From positions 14,384,001 to 14,448,000 of the forward strand of contig NC_092801.1 of assembly GCF_918797505.1 (NCBI RefSeq): DNA of 64,000 nt, given 5' to 3'. The notes beneath the pieces were generated by a model, which worked only from the letters and a program-made list of their open reading frames with translations, was not told where the DNA came from and searched no databases. The number at the start of each line of letters is the position of its first letter. Positions within the stretch are counted from its first letter, which is position 1. This DNA comes from Bemisia tabaci. Taxonomy: Eukaryota; Arthropoda; Insecta; Hemiptera; Aleyrodidae. This document shows, one piece after another, positions 45,441 through 56,262 of the stretch. Made by a program: the position numbers and the translations under genes.

Positions 45441-46600
45441 GCCCATGATCACTGAATACTGGACACCTGCAGATTTCAAAAATTCACGAATTAAAAATAT
45501 TGCAAATTTTTGCGCTTTATGAAACGATTTTTCTCGACGTTTTTACTTGCCCAAAAGCCTCTTTCGCACGGTTCCGATAACCACACTTAATTTTTGCTTG
45601 GGGGTGCCCGGCAACCATTGGCATCCCCGTAGAACCGCCTATGCTTCTACGCAAAAAACCAAACATTGAGAGAAAATATTATGATTGAAAGTTTTGAGCA
45701 AGCAGTTACACTTCTTTCCCATATTTTATCCCACTAGCTGAAATCCACCGTTGCTTTTGTTAAATTTGGCATTTTATCCATCGTCCGGGATAAAGAGGAC
45801 GGGATCTGGGAAAAATTTCAACGTTCGCTCTAGAATCATCGGTAAAGAGAAAGCACGGCAGCTTTCTTTCGGATAAAATCAGGCAGCTGCGCTAACCACT
45901 ATGCTAATCAGGCTACAAGCACCTAAAATGGGATAGAATGCTGTTCACAGGAAGCTCGCGCACTCATTGTTCTGTTTTTACTTGCTTGTTTTATGAGCTC
46001 TGTACCACTTTTTGGAATATTATGCGCAACAGTGACTATATTTGTGTTATCACGATTAAAACGCACTCACTCGTGTCGTCTAGCCAATAAAAGACTTCGC
46101 GAAAATTATCGTAGCTTAAAATTTGATGGAATGAAGATATTAGCGAGTAAATCAACTTTTAACATTGCTTCATGACCGTATGATTGCGAGGCTTTGAGCC
46201 CGTATCATACTCTACAGGGTGTCTCAAAAGAAACGAGTCACCTTGAATATCCTCTAAAGAAATTCGTATTTATCTAACGCGAAACACTTCGGAAAATTTC
46301 ATGAACTTGTTAACGCCGTCAAACTAATCTACCTTTCCAAGTTCCTCTCTCGTTCTCAATGCCGACATCATTTTGTGATGGGAAAGTTGTAATGAATGGC
46401 GTGACTCTATGCTTCCTCGCAATTCTTCTCTACCACCGTGAGAACTACCCAAAATCACCATTACAGCACTTTTTGTGTTGGCAGTCGTAGATCTCATCCC
46501 GCCTCTTCTGTTTTTGATGGAAAATTAAATAGCTTTACAATCTTCCTAATTAATCATTAATTTTTATCATTCTTTTATTAATTAAAGTTATATGTAATAA
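45441..46600. other. No certain gene; tRNA-like A box and a small ORF
   Basis: On the minus strand near 45888-45918, TTAGCATAGTGGTTAGCGCA resembles a tRNA/SINE A-box region, but no B box follows. A 60-residue plus-strand ORF (45993-46175) starts with a hydrophobic segment; support is weak. ACAGGGTGTCTCAAAAGAAA at 46215 looks like a transposon end. Confidence 0.3.
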
Positions 46601-46950
46601 TCTAATCATGATTTGACCACGCTGCCATAGCCATGGTAGGTATAATTTGATTGTGTAAATTTGTACAGTTGGAGGCTTCTGAGTCGGAATTTTAATAGCT
46701 TAAAACGTCTAAACGGGAAAGGAGAAGTAAAGTGATTTATCAAAATTTCCAACATTTTCAACACAAAATAAACCATACGAATGTGAGTTGTGGCAAAGTT
46801 TCGCATAGCCTGAATGATCAATAATTCTGTCGAGAACCCTCGCATTCAAAAGGACTTCAACGCGGGATTAGGAAAAAGGACGTTTCCACGTTGCCATTGT
46901 AGTTACGTTCTCTTGTTTAAGAAACGACGAAATATGCCAGCATGACCCAG

Positions 46951-47103
46951 TGGCGTGGCGTGTTTTACAATACATCGATTAATCTGCCATGTAAGCCTAT
47001 GAAAAAGGATCGATTAACAGGGTGTTCGCAAATGATCGATTCTTTTATACAATAGTTTCAAATGGGGAGATATCGATAGTCAATCATTCACGCCTCACCA
47101 CTG
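46951..47103. mobile_element. Family G MITE
   Basis: CAGTGGCGTGGCGTG at the left, CACGCCTCACCACTGA at the right, palindromic centre partly lost. Confidence 0.7.
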
Positions 47104-47106
47104 AGC

Positions 47107-47596
47107 CGGCCGATTATCGAAATTGATAAACAAAGCTATAGACGAAGAAGACAAAAGTTATATGGAGAGATCCTTTTTTGTCATACCAAGGAAGAACGTC
47201 GTATGAGCCTTTAGGCGCCACTAGGTTTCATTCAAGAAGAAACGAATTTCCTGGGAAAATTGTAAACATTTGTCTTCAGATTTTCCAGACGATTTTGTTT
47301 GCGATTTGATCTGAAATACCTACAAAGTTCAAAGAAAAATATGAATAACTTCACTCAAAAATACGTGTTTTATCCTAGAAAATTTGGCAATTTTCGAATG
47401 TTCATACGGCGTTTTTTCTTAGCACAACAGTATTATCGGAAGCGGGTGGTTACAATGGACAAAGGAGGTAGGTACGTAATAGACGAACGAACAGCAATCG
47501 ATACAAGACTCTAGCTACAGTAAGTCCATCACTCCGCCCCCCCCCCTCTTTTGTCTATCGCTTTATCTATCAATCCCAATAATCAGCCCACAAGAA
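47107..47596. mobile_element. Family F MITE hosting a family B copy
   Basis: The left end CGATTATCGAAATTGATAAA and right end ATCAATCCCAATAATCAGCC are family F termini. 47187-47431 between them is a family B copy. Confidence 0.7.
47187..47431. mobile_element. Family B MITE inside family F
   Basis: ACCAAGGAAGAACGTCGTAT to CATACGGCGTTTTTTCTTAG. Confidence 0.75.
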
Positions 47597-47694
47597 AACT
47601 GAACAGAAAGCAGAGGAGACTGCTGTGTCTCTTAACCTTGTTATCAAATCTGCTTTAAAATACACGTAGGTTCATGCAAATCACCACAAAATAC

Positions 47695-47948
47695 TGCCGT
47701 GCTGAGGAAAAACGCCGTATGAACATTCGAGAGTCGCCGAATTTCCCTCCATTAAATGTTCATTTTTGAAGCAAGCTATGAATATTTTTGCTTGAAATCT
47801 GCGGGAACTTTAGGTGAAATCGCGAACAAACTTACTTGATAAATTGGAGGAAAATTATGTACACATTTTCCCGAAAATTTGCGATTTACTACAAGAAATT
47901 TGGCAACGCTTGAAGGCTCATACGGCGTTCTTCCTTAGCACGATAGAA
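47695..47948. mobile_element. Family B MITE, full copy
   Basis: TACTGCCGTGCTGAGGAAAA to CGTTCTTCCTTAGCACGATA. Confidence 0.8.
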
Positions 47949-48404
47949 TACTTAAAGAATCGGGGGTTTATTTTGTAAATTTGGCAACTACTGAGTGCGG
48001 ATAGACGCCTTTCTCCATCCGTGCGCGACGAGTAATAGGGAATACATTAGCGGCCATGCGGTCGGAGAAGGTGCCAAAAACAAACAAGCCAATTTTTCGC
48101 TCGACTTAACGTCAAATGAACCACGGCTACCATCATTTTACCATCGCGACCACATCCACCATCGAGTCTAACTCGGAGAGATACCACTGCTCGTTCCGCT
48201 TACCACGATCTTTGCTTGGACTCCGCAAACACTGCGGAACCTGCGAAAAACGCGTCTCTCAGTTGGACTGGAATTTGGACCTATAGATTCTAGCCCGATT
48301 TAAAAACAACGCATGTGCCATTAGTTTCCCTGTGCACATAAGTGTTTTTCCAGAAGAGCCAGAATTTATAGGTCCAAATTGCAAAATGCAGTCCAGTTCT
48401 TACT
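47949..48404. other. No gene recognised
   Basis: The word AATTTGGACCTATAGATTCT (48270) and its near complement (48360-48380) form a local inverted repeat of about 130 bases. No exon supported. Confidence 0.4.
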
Positions 48405-48622
48405 GCCGCACAGTTGGATCGAGTCAATCAGAGAGGTCGGACAAGACATTTTTACTAAACGCAATTTTATTTCGTTGCATTTTAAATTTCAAGGGGTGCT
48501 TTTGAAAGAAACTTGCACGAGGAAACCAATGGAACCACTTTGAGAGCCTTAAAGTTTTGTATAAACAGAGTTATAAGCCTTCAAAGTCTCCTAATTGTGT
48601 TCGACCTCTCCTATTGACTCGG
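48405..48622. repeat. Family M repeat
   Basis: AGTCAATCAGAGAGGTCGGA to CGACCTCTCCTATTGACTCG: inverted ends, AT-rich centre. Confidence 0.7.
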
Positions 48623-48625
48623 AGC

Positions 48626-48863
48626 GCCTGATGAACGTATTCGAATGCTACCAAATTTTCTCCATTAAAAACTCAATTTTGAGGAAAGCTTTGAATATAC
48701 TTCCTTAAAACTTTCAGATACTTTAGTTATATTACGAACAATATCCTCTGACAAATTTGAAGCAAAAAGCTCTCATAAATTTCCGCGAAAATGCGTAAAT
48801 ATGAGGGAAAATTTGGCAACGTTTGAAGGCTCGTGTTACGTTCTTCTTTAGCACGTCAGAATA
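48626..48863. mobile_element. Family B MITE, diverged
   Basis: Right end TTACGTTCTTCTTTAGCACG well kept; left end decayed. Confidence 0.65.
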
Positions 48864-49129
48864 CTGTCATGCGAGAAGCAAAATTAGAAAAATCGCATTT
48901 TCCCGGTCGAAAGAACGTAACTCCATTGGCATTTCGCAAAATCGACCCAAGCTACTCAAATTTCTACAATCGCGTACCTGTACAATTTTTATCCAAACAT
49001 TTTCTGGTTTTTGCATGAAAGCATCAGAAAAATCAGTGACATGTCCAGTTAATAATGCCCAAAATTTGAATGAAAAAACTGCAATTTGAGAAAAAAAATG
49101 CAATTTGAGAAAAAATATGGCAACATTGA

Positions 49130-49401
49130 AATGTAGTTGCGTTATTTCGTATGAGGGGAACAAAGAAATGTCGTATGAGCTCTCGGATGAAAGAGAATTC
49201 CTTTCTTGTAAATCATTCATTTTTAACTAGAATTATGAACATTTTTTTTTTTGAAATTTCCAAACAACTTAAGTTGAAGTGCGAATACAATTCTGTACAA
49301 ACTCTGAAAAATGCAATCAAGTTTTTGCAAAACGAGTATTTCATCGAAGAAAATGTGGTAACGACTGAGGGCTCTTGGGGCATTTTTCCTCAACACGACA
49401 G
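49130..49401. mobile_element. Family B MITE, diverged
   Basis: GAAATGTCGTATGAGCTCTC at the left and GGCATTTTTCCTCAACACGA at the right, with the usual inner arms. Confidence 0.6.
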
Positions 49402-49521
49402 AAAAAATCATGAAATGATCCTGTGCAGAAATGATCCTTTAAAATATTTCTTTAGTTATGTAACAGCCTGAGATCACAATGTTACCACACGAGGGAAATA
49501 AGAGGATATCCCAAATATTTT

Positions 49522-49662
49522 GAAATGACGATCGAAAACACAGGAAAAAGCGGAAACAAGGCTAAAATACACATATTATTACACACATACACACATATTA
49601 TTAATACACATATAAATTTTAGCCTTGTTTCCGCTTTTTCCTGTGTTTTCGATTGTCATTTC
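49522..49662. repeat. 47-bp-stem hairpin with CA/TA loop
   Basis: 49522-49568 pairs with 49616-49662 with a single mismatch; the loop of 47 bases is an ACACATAT-type simple repeat. Confidence 0.85.
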
Positions 49663-50745
49663 CGTTTCGGGCTGCTTTCACATTCCCTTTGTTTTCCACA
49701 TTTTGAAATGTATGTTTTGGTGTAAAGTTGTTCTAAAGTCAGCGATGAAGGGCAGTCTGATAGGAGAGACTTTTTACTCTCCTGATTTAAAAAAAAAGTT
49801 TGGGAATATGAGGACAAGAAGAGGGTAGAGAGCCCATCAAAATACTCCGAGACAGAACGAAGAATCTCAAGGCTAGATTCGAGTGCTTTCCCTTTCCATC
49901 AACGAACGGCCCTCCCGTAATAAATGGGTGAACAGGTTTATTTTCTACCTGTCGGTTAACAGCGCTACCTGCGCCGTGGCCCACTGACTCATTTAATCGA
50001 CGATCTGATACAAAATTCGTATTCCGACGGAACACTCTTTGTCGCTAATCGATTAAGATTTTTTATTGGGTTTAGAGAGATACAAGGCTCCCAAATAAAA
50101 AAAAACATCGATAGGGACCGGTTGATAAATAAGGTATCACATTTCTATTGATGCTATTTTTGTTTGGCGATGATATTTTTTTCGTTCGTTTTTTGCCTCT
50201 GCCCTTTCTTCGCTTCTCAGCCTTTTTCACACCTTCTTTGGACACCCAGGTAAATGAAAAATGAGCCCTATAGCAATCTTAGCAATAATCTGAGAGTAGG
50301 TAGAAACTAATCGCTTGAAGAAAGTATACACAACACGGAGCGTTAACAGGTTGGATGAGAAATTGAGTTGGACTCGGGGAAAAAAGGATCGATTGGATTT
50401 ATGCCCATTAAGCCGTTATCCGTGTTCGAAGCATTTTGGTTGATGTATACAGGTTGATTCAAAAGTCCCAAACCATCAGAATACCAGTCGTCACCTTTGT
50501 AACTTTGGAGTAAATTGAGATAGAGACTCGATACGTTGTGAATGCTTCTAAGTCAGAAAAAATTATTGTTGGAACCTCTTGCCCCCTCTGAAAAAAAAAT
50601 TGTTTCGGGAACTACCCTAAAAAATTGACAAGAACCTTAGGGGCTACAGAGGCAGTGCAGGACTTTTAGATCAGTCTGTATGTGTGATTTCTTTAACGCG
50701 CTGATCAGATCATTTTTCAATGACCATAGATATTAGAGATCAACC
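49663..50745. other. No gene recognised
   Basis: About 1.1 kb. ACAGGTTGATTCAAAAGTCC at 50452 is transposon-end-like. No exon supported. Confidence 0.35.
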
Positions 50746-50972
50746 ACTGACACTTTGAAAAAAGAAGATTGGTAGAATTTACCATTCCTCCATGCTGTGT
50801 TTCACACAGCGTGAAGGAATGGTAAACATCTTCAAGTCGATTTTGCCAGAGGAATGGTTGTACCAGTACATAGTAACGTTTACCTTTCTTCTGGCAGAAT
50901 TGACTCTGAACTAACGCTGTGTGAAATACAGCATGAAGGAATGGTAAATTCTACGATTTTTTTTTTTCAGTG
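50746..50972. mobile_element. Hairpin MITE with CACTG-type ends
   Basis: CACTTTGAAAAAAG...GGTAGAATTTACCATTCCTC at the left; GAAGGAATGGTAAATTCTAC...TTTTTCAGTG at the right. Internal GTGTTTCACACAGCG palindrome. Confidence 0.7.
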
Positions 50973-51462
50973 CAGTAGTGCTCTCCGTTCTTGGGTTCAG
51001 TTTTAAACATTTTATGTTGGTTCAAAAACGACATTTTTACCTCGAATTATGCCAATATGGTGATGGTGATGAGGAATTCAATTTTGATTTTAAAATTTTA
51101 TTTCGGATGGAATGCCAATCAGAGATGAATGGACCATATTTTGCACAGCCACTACGGTCTCTTATTGCAAAATGTACTCCAATTTTTCTCCGCGTGAAGA
51201 CTCTCAGCTTTACGCCCAAAAACCGTGCACGAACGTGTTATCCCACCATGACAGCCGGTGTTAAACAGAAAGTTTGCAAACATTGCGCGATCCTCAACTC
51301 ACGATACCGCTAACACAAACAACGGCCTTTCGCGGAAGTTGAAATTTGGGTGCAGTTTCGCGAGCTCACAGTCAGTTGCGAAAATTTTCTGAAAAATTTA
51401 CGCCTCTTATTAGCAGACGCAGGAGCATGCGGTGAGCTGGGCTCGTTGAAAGAGCGTGTATA
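50973..51462. other. No gene recognised
   Basis: Overlapping frames on both strands (50978-51313 +) without recognisable domains. Confidence 0.3.
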
Positions 51463-52170
51463 CTGCCTCGCTAAGGAATAACGCCGCATGAATATTTTAG
51501 GGTTGCCAAATTTTGCTAAATACGTTGCTCATCTTCTTCGGGGACTGAAAAACGCGCCCACATAGGAAAGAGATGAGCGCTTCTCTAATACAAACGCATT
51601 ACACTGATAAAAATATTTTAGTTTAATATACTAGTTTACTCAAAAGTAAATCTCTAAAAGTGAAAGTATAAAAACAGAATACAGTTTTTGCTGAAACAAC
51701 ACCTTGGAAGTCGAAATAGTTGCATCGCGTGCTTCGCCCCTTCCAACTGTTCTACCTCCGCGTTAAAGTCTCTGAGTCAACGAAAAAGAAACCGTGTTCT
51801 ACTCCATTTCTGAGGGTTTGCAATTGCACCTCCTTGGAAGTTCAAATAGTCTTCGTTCGTTCAACTTTTCTACCCTGGGAAAAAAAAAAAAAAAAAAAAA
51901 AAACTCATTGGATCTAGACTCTTAAAAACATCGGCAAGAAAAAATACTCATGATTCAATCAGATTTAAGCTTAAATCAGGAACCAAGCCTCTTAATTTGA
52001 GCGGATTTCCTTTTGATTTAAGCTTAAATCTGATTCAATCAAGAGTCCTTTTTCTTGTCAGTATTTTCAAGAGTCTGGACTCTAGATCCAATGTGTTTTT
52101 TTCCAGTGTTATTTTTGTGGAGATGTGGCAACGTCTGAAGGCTCATACGGGGTTCTGCCGTCACGGCGGT
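51463..52170. mobile_element. Family B MITE split by family O and family A insertions
   Basis: The left B end TACTGCCTCGCTAAGGAATA (51463) and right B end GGCAACGTCTGAAGGCTCAT...CACGGCGGTAT (52127-52170) are about 600 bases apart. Between them lie an O arm (about 51600-51875) and family A copy 5. Confidence 0.65.
51878..52108. mobile_element. Family A hairpin MITE, copy 5
   Basis: CTGGG then A run; right end TTTCCAGTG; usual arms with small losses. Confidence 0.8.
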
Positions 52171-52411
52171 ATAGCGACGGGGCGTTTGGGGAAGGATGCG
52201 CGGAAAACAGCATGCATGCGTGTAATGATGAGGCGGGCGCGCCGCGTGAGTTTTATTGCGGGCTCTCGGCGAGTCTCCGTGTAAAAGCTTTTGTCGGCCG
52301 CGTCTTTCTTCGTGACCGAATGAGCCCTCCCGAAATTCCGACGGGGGTTCTCACCGCTCATCAGACAAACCCAACGTTGCCGTCTCGCCAGCCCACATTT
52401 TCATGATAGCG
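52171..52411. other. GC-rich stretch, no gene recognised
   Basis: Two overlapping plus-strand frames and one minus-strand frame are open; none has a family I know. Confidence 0.3.
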
Positions 52412-52476
52412 CACTGGAAAAAAACACATTGGATCTAGAGTCCAGACTCTTAAGAACATCGACAAGAAAAAATACT
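52412..52476. mobile_element. Family A MITE, copy 6, left quarter only
   Basis: CACTGGAAAAAAACACATTG to AAGAAAAAATAC, then breaks off into unrelated sequence. Confidence 0.8.
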
Positions 52477-52714
52477 ACTGCGGAAATTCCGTGAAAAGGT
52501 CCGGAATTGTTTCATTCTCCGTCATTTTTGTCGCAATTTAAGCGAGAAATTCAAATTTTTGAAAGTGTTCAAATTTCTTCCAATGGCGGTCCTGAAAAAG
52601 TACTGAATTTTTCTGTTGAGGAGGTACTGAATTTCTTGGTTATGTACTGAAAAAGTACTGTAAAAGTACTGATTCGTGACCGGCCTGTTTTAGTAGACAC
52701 CCTTCAAACCTATT

Positions 52715-52941
52715 CACTGGAAAAAAAACACATTGGATCTAGAGTCCAGACTCTTAAAAACATCGACAAGAAAAAATACTATTGATTCTATCAGAATCTA
52801 GCGTAAATCAAGAACTAGGCCTCTTAATTTGAGCGGATTTCCTTTTGATTTAAGCTTAAATCTGATTGAATCAAGAGTCCTTTTTTTGTCAATGTTTTCA
52901 AGAGTCTGAACTCTAGATACAATGTGTTTTCGTTTCCAGTG
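52715..52941. mobile_element. Family A hairpin MITE, copy 7
   Basis: CACTGGAAAAAAAACACATT to GTTTCCAGTG. Confidence 0.8.
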
Positions 52942-53429
52942 CGCGTTTTGGGCATACAAAAAACAAAGGGTCCACAAGATGAAAGATAACTTGTTTTTTT
53001 CCGCTGATTCAGAGACTTTGACGCAAATGTAGAAAAATTGGACGAACGAGGACTATTTGGACTTCTAAGGAGGTGCAATTGCAAACCTTCAGAAATGAAG
53101 TAGAACTCGGTTTCTGTTTCGCATACTCAGAGACTTCAACGCGGAGGTAGAAAAGTTGGACGAACGAAGACTATTTGGACTTCCAAGGAGGTGCAATTGC
53201 AAACCCTCGGAAATGAAGTAGAACTCGGTTTCTTTTTTGCTGACTCAGAGACTTCAACGCGGAGGTAGAAAAGTTGGAAGGGGCGAAGCACGCGATGCAA
53301 CTATTTCGACTTCCAAGGCGTTGTTTCAGCAAAAAGTGTATTCTGTTTTTATACTTTTATTACTATTAGAGATCTACTTTTGAATAAACTAGCATCCCTT
53401 TTTACAAGATGCCGACCCTTAAATTAAAC

Positions 53430-54017
53430 CTGTTGCAAACTTCTAGCAAAGCAAGAGCGAAAATAGAAGTGGTTTTTTTGTCGAACATGGCTCGAAAATA
53501 ACGATGCGTGAATTGGGAATGTATAAAATACACTACTAACTTCACGATCTCCATAGCAATTTTTAAGCTTTCCGCTTCAAAAGCGGGACTTCCACACAGG
53601 TGAAGATTTCGTAAGAGGAGTCCAGTGGCGTGGTGTGAATTGCTATGTATAGATTGTTATGCCATTTAAACCTATGGTAAAGAATTGATTATTATTAAGG
53701 TGTTCGCTGCGAACACCCTGTTTATCGATGTTTTCCATAGGTTTAAATAGTATATCAATCGATACATCGCAAAGCACGCCACGCCACTGGAGGAGTCGTT
53801 CCATCCAAATCTTGCCCACTAGAGCGCTACCCAATGTGAGGCGGAAAGCTTATAAAACCGCATGATTCTTACGCAGATTGAGAAGTTAGGAGTGTATTCC
53901 AGATATTCTCGATGCGCTCATCGTGAATTTCGAGCCAAGTCCGACTAAATACCACTCTTATTTTTGTTCTATAGCTTTGCTCTAGTTTTGCTGGAAGTTT
54001 GCAATAGGTCCATTATT
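53430..54017. mobile_element. Family H hairpin element, copy 2
   Basis: CCTGTTGCAAACTTCTAGCA at the left; GTTTGCAATAGGTCCATT at the right. Interrupted by family G at 53623-53789. Confidence 0.75.
53623..53789. mobile_element. Family G hAT-like MITE with TSD
   Basis: CAGTGGCG...CGCCACTG ends, 167 bases, flanked by the 8-base direct repeat GAGGAGTC at 53615-53622 and 53790-53797. Confidence 0.85.
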
Positions 54018-54623
54018 AGTTTAGATATTTTGCAGAAAGGGATGCTATTTTACTTAAAAGTAAAGCTCTAAAAGTAGAAGTATGATGACAGAATACAGTT
54101 TTTGCTGAAACAACGCCTGAGAGGTCGAAATAGTTGTATCAGGAGTTTCAATCTATCCAACTTTTCTACTTCCGCGTTTAAGTCTCTGAGTCATAAGCAG
54201 AAGACAGACCGAGCTCTACTCGATTTTTGAGGATTTGCAATTTTACCGCATTAGAAGTCCAAATAATCTAATCACGCGTTTCGTCCGTTCAACTTTTCTA
54301 CCTTTGCGTTAAAGTCTCTGAATCAGCGGAAAAATGTCGTGTTATCCTTCATTTGATAGATATGCAATTTTATCTACTTGCATTTGGGAATAGTGGTTTG
54401 AATATTTACCGCGGCATCTGTACCAATTTGGACCCTAAAAATGTCCTTGAGTATTCGTCTTTCGGCACCAAAACTCTTTTTCCTATAGACTGACTTCTTC
54501 GCCTACCGTGCAGTTTTGTGTGCGTCTTGATTAGTTCCATTTTTTCGAGTTGGTGATTTTCCGTTCTTACTGATTCATTTGAAATCGTACCTTATCTTGC
54601 GGTACAATCTTTCATGCGCTCTA

Positions 54624-54855
54624 CACTGGAAAAAAAAAAACCCAATGGATCTAGAGTTCAGACTTTTAAAAACATCGACAAGAAAAAGTACTCTTGATTC
54701 AATCAGATTTAAGCTTAAATCAAGAACCAAGCCTCTTAATTTGAGCGGATTTCCTTTTGATTTAAGCTTAAATCTGATTGAATCAAGATTACTTTTTCTT
54801 GTCGATATTTTTTAGAGTCTGGACCCTACATCCAATGTGTCTTTTTTTTCCAGTG
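54624..54855. mobile_element. Family A hairpin MITE, copy 8
   Basis: CACTGGAAAAAAAAAACCCA to TTTTTTCCAGTG. Flanks at 54606-54623 and 54856-54873 match at about 15 of 18 positions. Confidence 0.8.
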
Positions 54856-55371
54856 AATCTTTTATGCGCACCATGGTCTTTCTCATTCGCCTAATCGGCA
54901 ACACAGTGCCGAAATTTCGTTTCTGGCGGAACAAAAGATCGCGTCGAAGTTCTCGCATCGATTACGTACAGCCAGTGGTTTGAGTTCGATCCCGCGGAGT
55001 GTACCGGCAAAGCGTCGCGTTGTCGTCGCGACGCAGCGCGTAATGCGAGACCGCAAAGTCAATGTACCCACCTCGGATTTGGCCCCCGGAACTGTTGGAT
55101 AATTCGGGCGAACCGGAATACGGCGTGGAAAAAAGCACCCGAAAATCACGGTATCAAGCCGCAATAACCTGGATTCCATGCTTTTCCTCCTTGTTTCGAA
55201 TCTGGGACGCGGTGGAAGTCGAAGTGGAATGCATTCCTCCGGTTTATCCGATTATGCACGTTGACACTGATGAAGGACTTAATTGAGATTTCCGTGATTT
55301 CAAAATAAACGAAGTTTAAGAATTACATCATACTTTGTGACGCACATTAATGCGTCAGCTGCACCGGTCAC
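54856..55371. other. GC-mixed stretch, no gene recognised
   Basis: Open frames on both strands around 54883-55286. The end (55340-55371) belongs to the snap-back family copy split by the LINE. Confidence 0.35.
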
Positions 55372-55385
55372 ATAACCTTGTTTCT

Positions 55386-56037
55386 TTTTTTTTTTTCTTT
55401 TTTTTTCTTTTTTTTTTTTTTTTTTGTCAAGCGAAATTTTATTCAGTAAGTACATATTTACAGAAATTGTAATGTGTGTATCTTATTACTAATTTGCTTA
55501 GGTGATGATAGATATAAGTTATATATAGTGATAACATAATGTGTATGCTAATAAAAGAGACAAGTAAAGTAAGGAGATAGTTAATAAGATAATAGTATAA
55601 GTTTAGGAAATACGGTCAAGAGTTTACTTCGCGAGACATGCCAGAATTACCATCTGGTATATCTTCGGCTGGGGGTGGGGGTTGGGTGTTGATCAAAGGT
55701 TGATTCTGGTAAAGAGGGGACTTTGTTGTTAGGATGTCTTTTGCGTATTTTTGAATTAGGTTCCAGTTTTTGGGACATTTTAAAATGGTTGTTTGGAAGT
55801 TTGAAGGGGTAAGAGTGGTGTCAAGTTCTAAGTCTAATAAGCGTTTCTTATTAATGAATCGGGAGCATGAGAAAAAGGTGTGTTCCGGCGTGTCTCGCTC
55901 TATAATACAAAATTTACAGTTTTCCGAATCGGTTTTCTTAAATCTAAATAAGTAGGTTCCAAAAACTCCATGTCCTGTGAAGAGCTGCGTCAGCCAAAAA
56001 TCCGGGTATCCGTAGTTCCGCCTAAGCCATGAGTCTG
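55386..56037 (-). mobile_element. 5'-truncated non-LTR retrotransposon (R1/Jockey-like LINE)
   Basis: Insertion of 652 bases on the minus strand. The 3' end is a long T-rich run on the plus strand (55386-55425), the poly(A) tail, preceded on the minus strand by an AATAAA signal near 55440. The insertion is bounded by a perfect 14-base target-site duplication, ATAACCTTGTTTCT, at 55372-55385 and 56038-56051. It interrupts an old copy of the snap-back element family whose best copy is at 17503-20443. Only the end of the reverse-transcriptase ORF and the 3' UTR survive. Confidence 0.85.
55616..56035 (-). pseudogene. LINE ORF2 C-terminus (reverse-transcriptase zinc knuckle)
   Basis: An open minus-strand frame of 139 residues plus stop with no start codon, being the truncated end of the LINE polyprotein. 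It contains FWLTQLFTGHGVFGTYLFRF, the conserved T.LLTGHG.F..YL segment downstream of the RT domain in R1/Jockey-type elements. It is followed by a CCHC knuckle, CKFC and DTPEHTFFSC (C-x2-C-x8-H-x4-C). A Pro-rich tail precedes the stop at 55616. The frame itself has no lesions, so the insertion looks fairly young. It has no RT catalytic part and cannot move on its own. Confidence 0.85.
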
Positions 56038-56212
56038 ATAACCTTGTTTCTATGCTTGATCCTTGTCAATCAGCTTAAGATAATAAGATCAGTCCAAATA
56101 GCAACTTGCTATGCTCAATATTAACTGAGATATCACCCTTTGAAAAATTCTGTATTCTGTAACATCCCACCCATTTCAACCAAGAGGATAGCTCTGTGCT
56201 CCCTATGTCTTC

Positions 56213-56262
56213 TTTGTCTATCGTTCTGTCCATCAATTTCAACAATCAGCCCGCTGATAGTG
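56213..56262. mobile_element. Family F end fragment
   Basis: TCTTTGTCTATCGTTCTGTC and TCAACAATCAGCCCGC: right terminus of family F only. Confidence 0.6.

Larger units (their letters stand above)
52942..54380. mobile_element. Palindromic family O block hosting family H
   Basis: O words (AAATGAAGTAGAACTCGGTT, CTCAGAGACTTCAACGCGGA, GTTTCAGCAAAAA) run in one direction at 52942-53425 and in reverse at 54018-54370. The two arms are separated by the family H insertion. Confidence 0.65.

Noticed and set aside
45199..45522. Pro-rich protein
   Set aside because: Translation of a C-rich minisatellite.
45993..46175. Neuropeptide-like precursor (hydrophobic start, KR sites)
   Set aside because: Only 60 residues, with no known peptide motif, promoter or splice support; composition is that of the surrounding AT-rich DNA.
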